A stretch of 6,606 bases of DNA, taken from the NCBI GenBank assembly GCA_949507465.1, contig CATEMS010000353.1, positions 1 through 6,606 of the forward strand, written 5' to 3'. Both the position numbers and the translations under genes were made by a program. Below are positions 6,271 to 6,606 of the stretch, piece after piece (position 1 is the first letter of the stretch; every line of letters starts with the position of its first letter). The stretch comes from Flavobacteriaceae bacterium (GTDB lineage Bacteria > Bacteroidota > Bacteroidia > Flavobacteriales > Flavobacteriaceae). A model generated the notes under the pieces. The model was not told where the DNA came from. It worked only from the letters and a program-made list of their open reading frames with translations, and did no database searches.

Positions 6271-6606
6271 ATACCTGCCACGTATCTACATATTGTTGTG
6301 CTACTTTTTTATAGTCATGATATTGGGTTATAAAATCTTGTGCAGCCAATCCAATTTCTCTAATTTTTTCTGGATTATTTATGAGGTTTTCTAGGGCAAG
6401 GACCAAATACTCTACATCTGGAAGTGCATTTACAGCAACGGGAACCTTTAGCTTGTAATGCTCTATAAAACATGCCTCTGCACCTGTAAAAACTACTTTT
6501 GCTTTGGCCATAGCCTCCAAAGCGTTATAGCCTTGATCATAAGCAAATACTTGGTCTAAAACGATATGTGCATGATTGTATTTTTCTATGTACTGCCCAT
6601 AGGGTA
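6260..6606 (-). CDS. Glycosyltransferase (GT-B type), C-terminal 114 residues, N-terminus beyond window
   Basis: On the - strand the frame is open from the window edge to a TAG at 6260-6262, so this is the 3' part of a longer gene, not a small ORF beginning near 6520 (that codon is an internal TTG leucine). The visible part begins PYGQYIEKYNHAHIVLDQ and continues VFAYDQGYNALEAMAKAK, then VVFTGAE and NALPDV, and ends in a helical tail with NNPEKIREIGLAAQDFI and a DY-rich helix. This matches the donor-binding half of GT4/GT1-like glycosyltransferases: LEAMA is the second Glu region of the E-x7-E motif and the tail is the usual closing helices. The first Glu position of E-x7-E holds Tyr (in VFAYDQG). 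The protein would add a sugar in the cytoplasm, probably in the same glycan pathway; donor and acceptor are unknown. It lies opposite to all other genes here and overlaps the translocase tail-to-tail. Confidence 0.82.
   Translation of the reverse strand, partial: PYGQYIEKYNHAHIVLDQVFAYDQGYNALEAMAKAKVVFTGAEACFIEHYKLKVPVAVNALPDVEYLVLALENLINNPEKIREIGLAAQDFITQYHDYKKVAQQYVDTWQVSKL
6268..6288. terminator. Possible weak bidirectional hairpin at convergent gene ends
   Basis: TAGATAC (6268-6274) and GTATCTA (6282-6288) are perfect inverted copies around the 7-nt loop CTGCCAC. The stem starts on the translocase TAG stop codon and lies within the last codons of the opposing glycosyltransferase. The position suits 3' end formation for both transcripts, but the stem is short and AT-rich and neither side is followed by a clear T-run, so this is a weak terminator candidate at best. 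Confidence 0.3.

Noticed and set aside
6260..6520. Small 86-residue protein starting at the TTG at 6520 on the - strand
   Set aside because: The frame continues upstream without a stop to the window edge and encodes glycosyltransferase-like sequence, so this is an internal leucine and the gene is truncated by the window.

Overview
The window is AT-rich and almost wall-to-wall coding. It reads as part of a surface-polysaccharide (O-antigen or capsule type) gene cluster from a member of the Bacteroidota, most likely Flavobacteriia. I infer this from the protein families, the AT-rich codon use, and the lack of Shine-Dalgarno motifs before any start. No closer taxonomic call is possible from the sequence alone.

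Layout. Five genes run on the + strand with almost no space between them: (1) a methyltransferase cut at its 5' end by the window edge (2-1348), whose N-terminal half looks like a degenerate kinase fold; (2) a membrane-anchored alkaline-phosphatase-superfamily, sulfatase-like transferase (1349-2845); (3) after the only real gap of 39 bp, a GNAT/FemAB-like acyltransferase (2885-3862); (4) a DegT/DnrJ/EryC1/StrS sugar aminotransferase resembling FdtB/QdtB (3859-4959); (5) a Wzx-type O-antigen translocase starting with TTG (4960-6270). The sixth gene, on the - strand (6260-6606), is the C-terminal part of a glycosyltransferase that leaves the window. It overlaps the translocase tail-to-tail by 11 bp.

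How they fit together (inference). The aminotransferase would make an amino-dideoxy sugar nucleotide, the acyltransferase would N-acylate it, glycosyltransferases would build it into a lipid-linked oligosaccharide, and the translocase would flip that across the inner membrane. This parallels the WecE-WecD-WzxE logic of enterobacterial common antigen. The sulfatase-like protein has its catalytic domain after five membrane segments, so it could add or remove a phosphate-linked or sulfate group on the flipped glycan. The methyltransferase may methylate the glycan or its precursor.

Non-coding and structural signals. There are no RNA genes, mobile elements, CRISPR arrays or gene-free stretches over 300 bp. 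The notable signals are a 13-bp perfect inverted repeat inside the aminotransferase gene, an antisense terminator-like hairpin with a T7 tract inside the acyltransferase gene, a 7-bp hairpin at the convergent gene ends, and two junctions where a stop codon is directly followed by an in-frame start. Nothing here is a clearly new system. The least ordinary item is the putative kinase-like/methyltransferase fusion.
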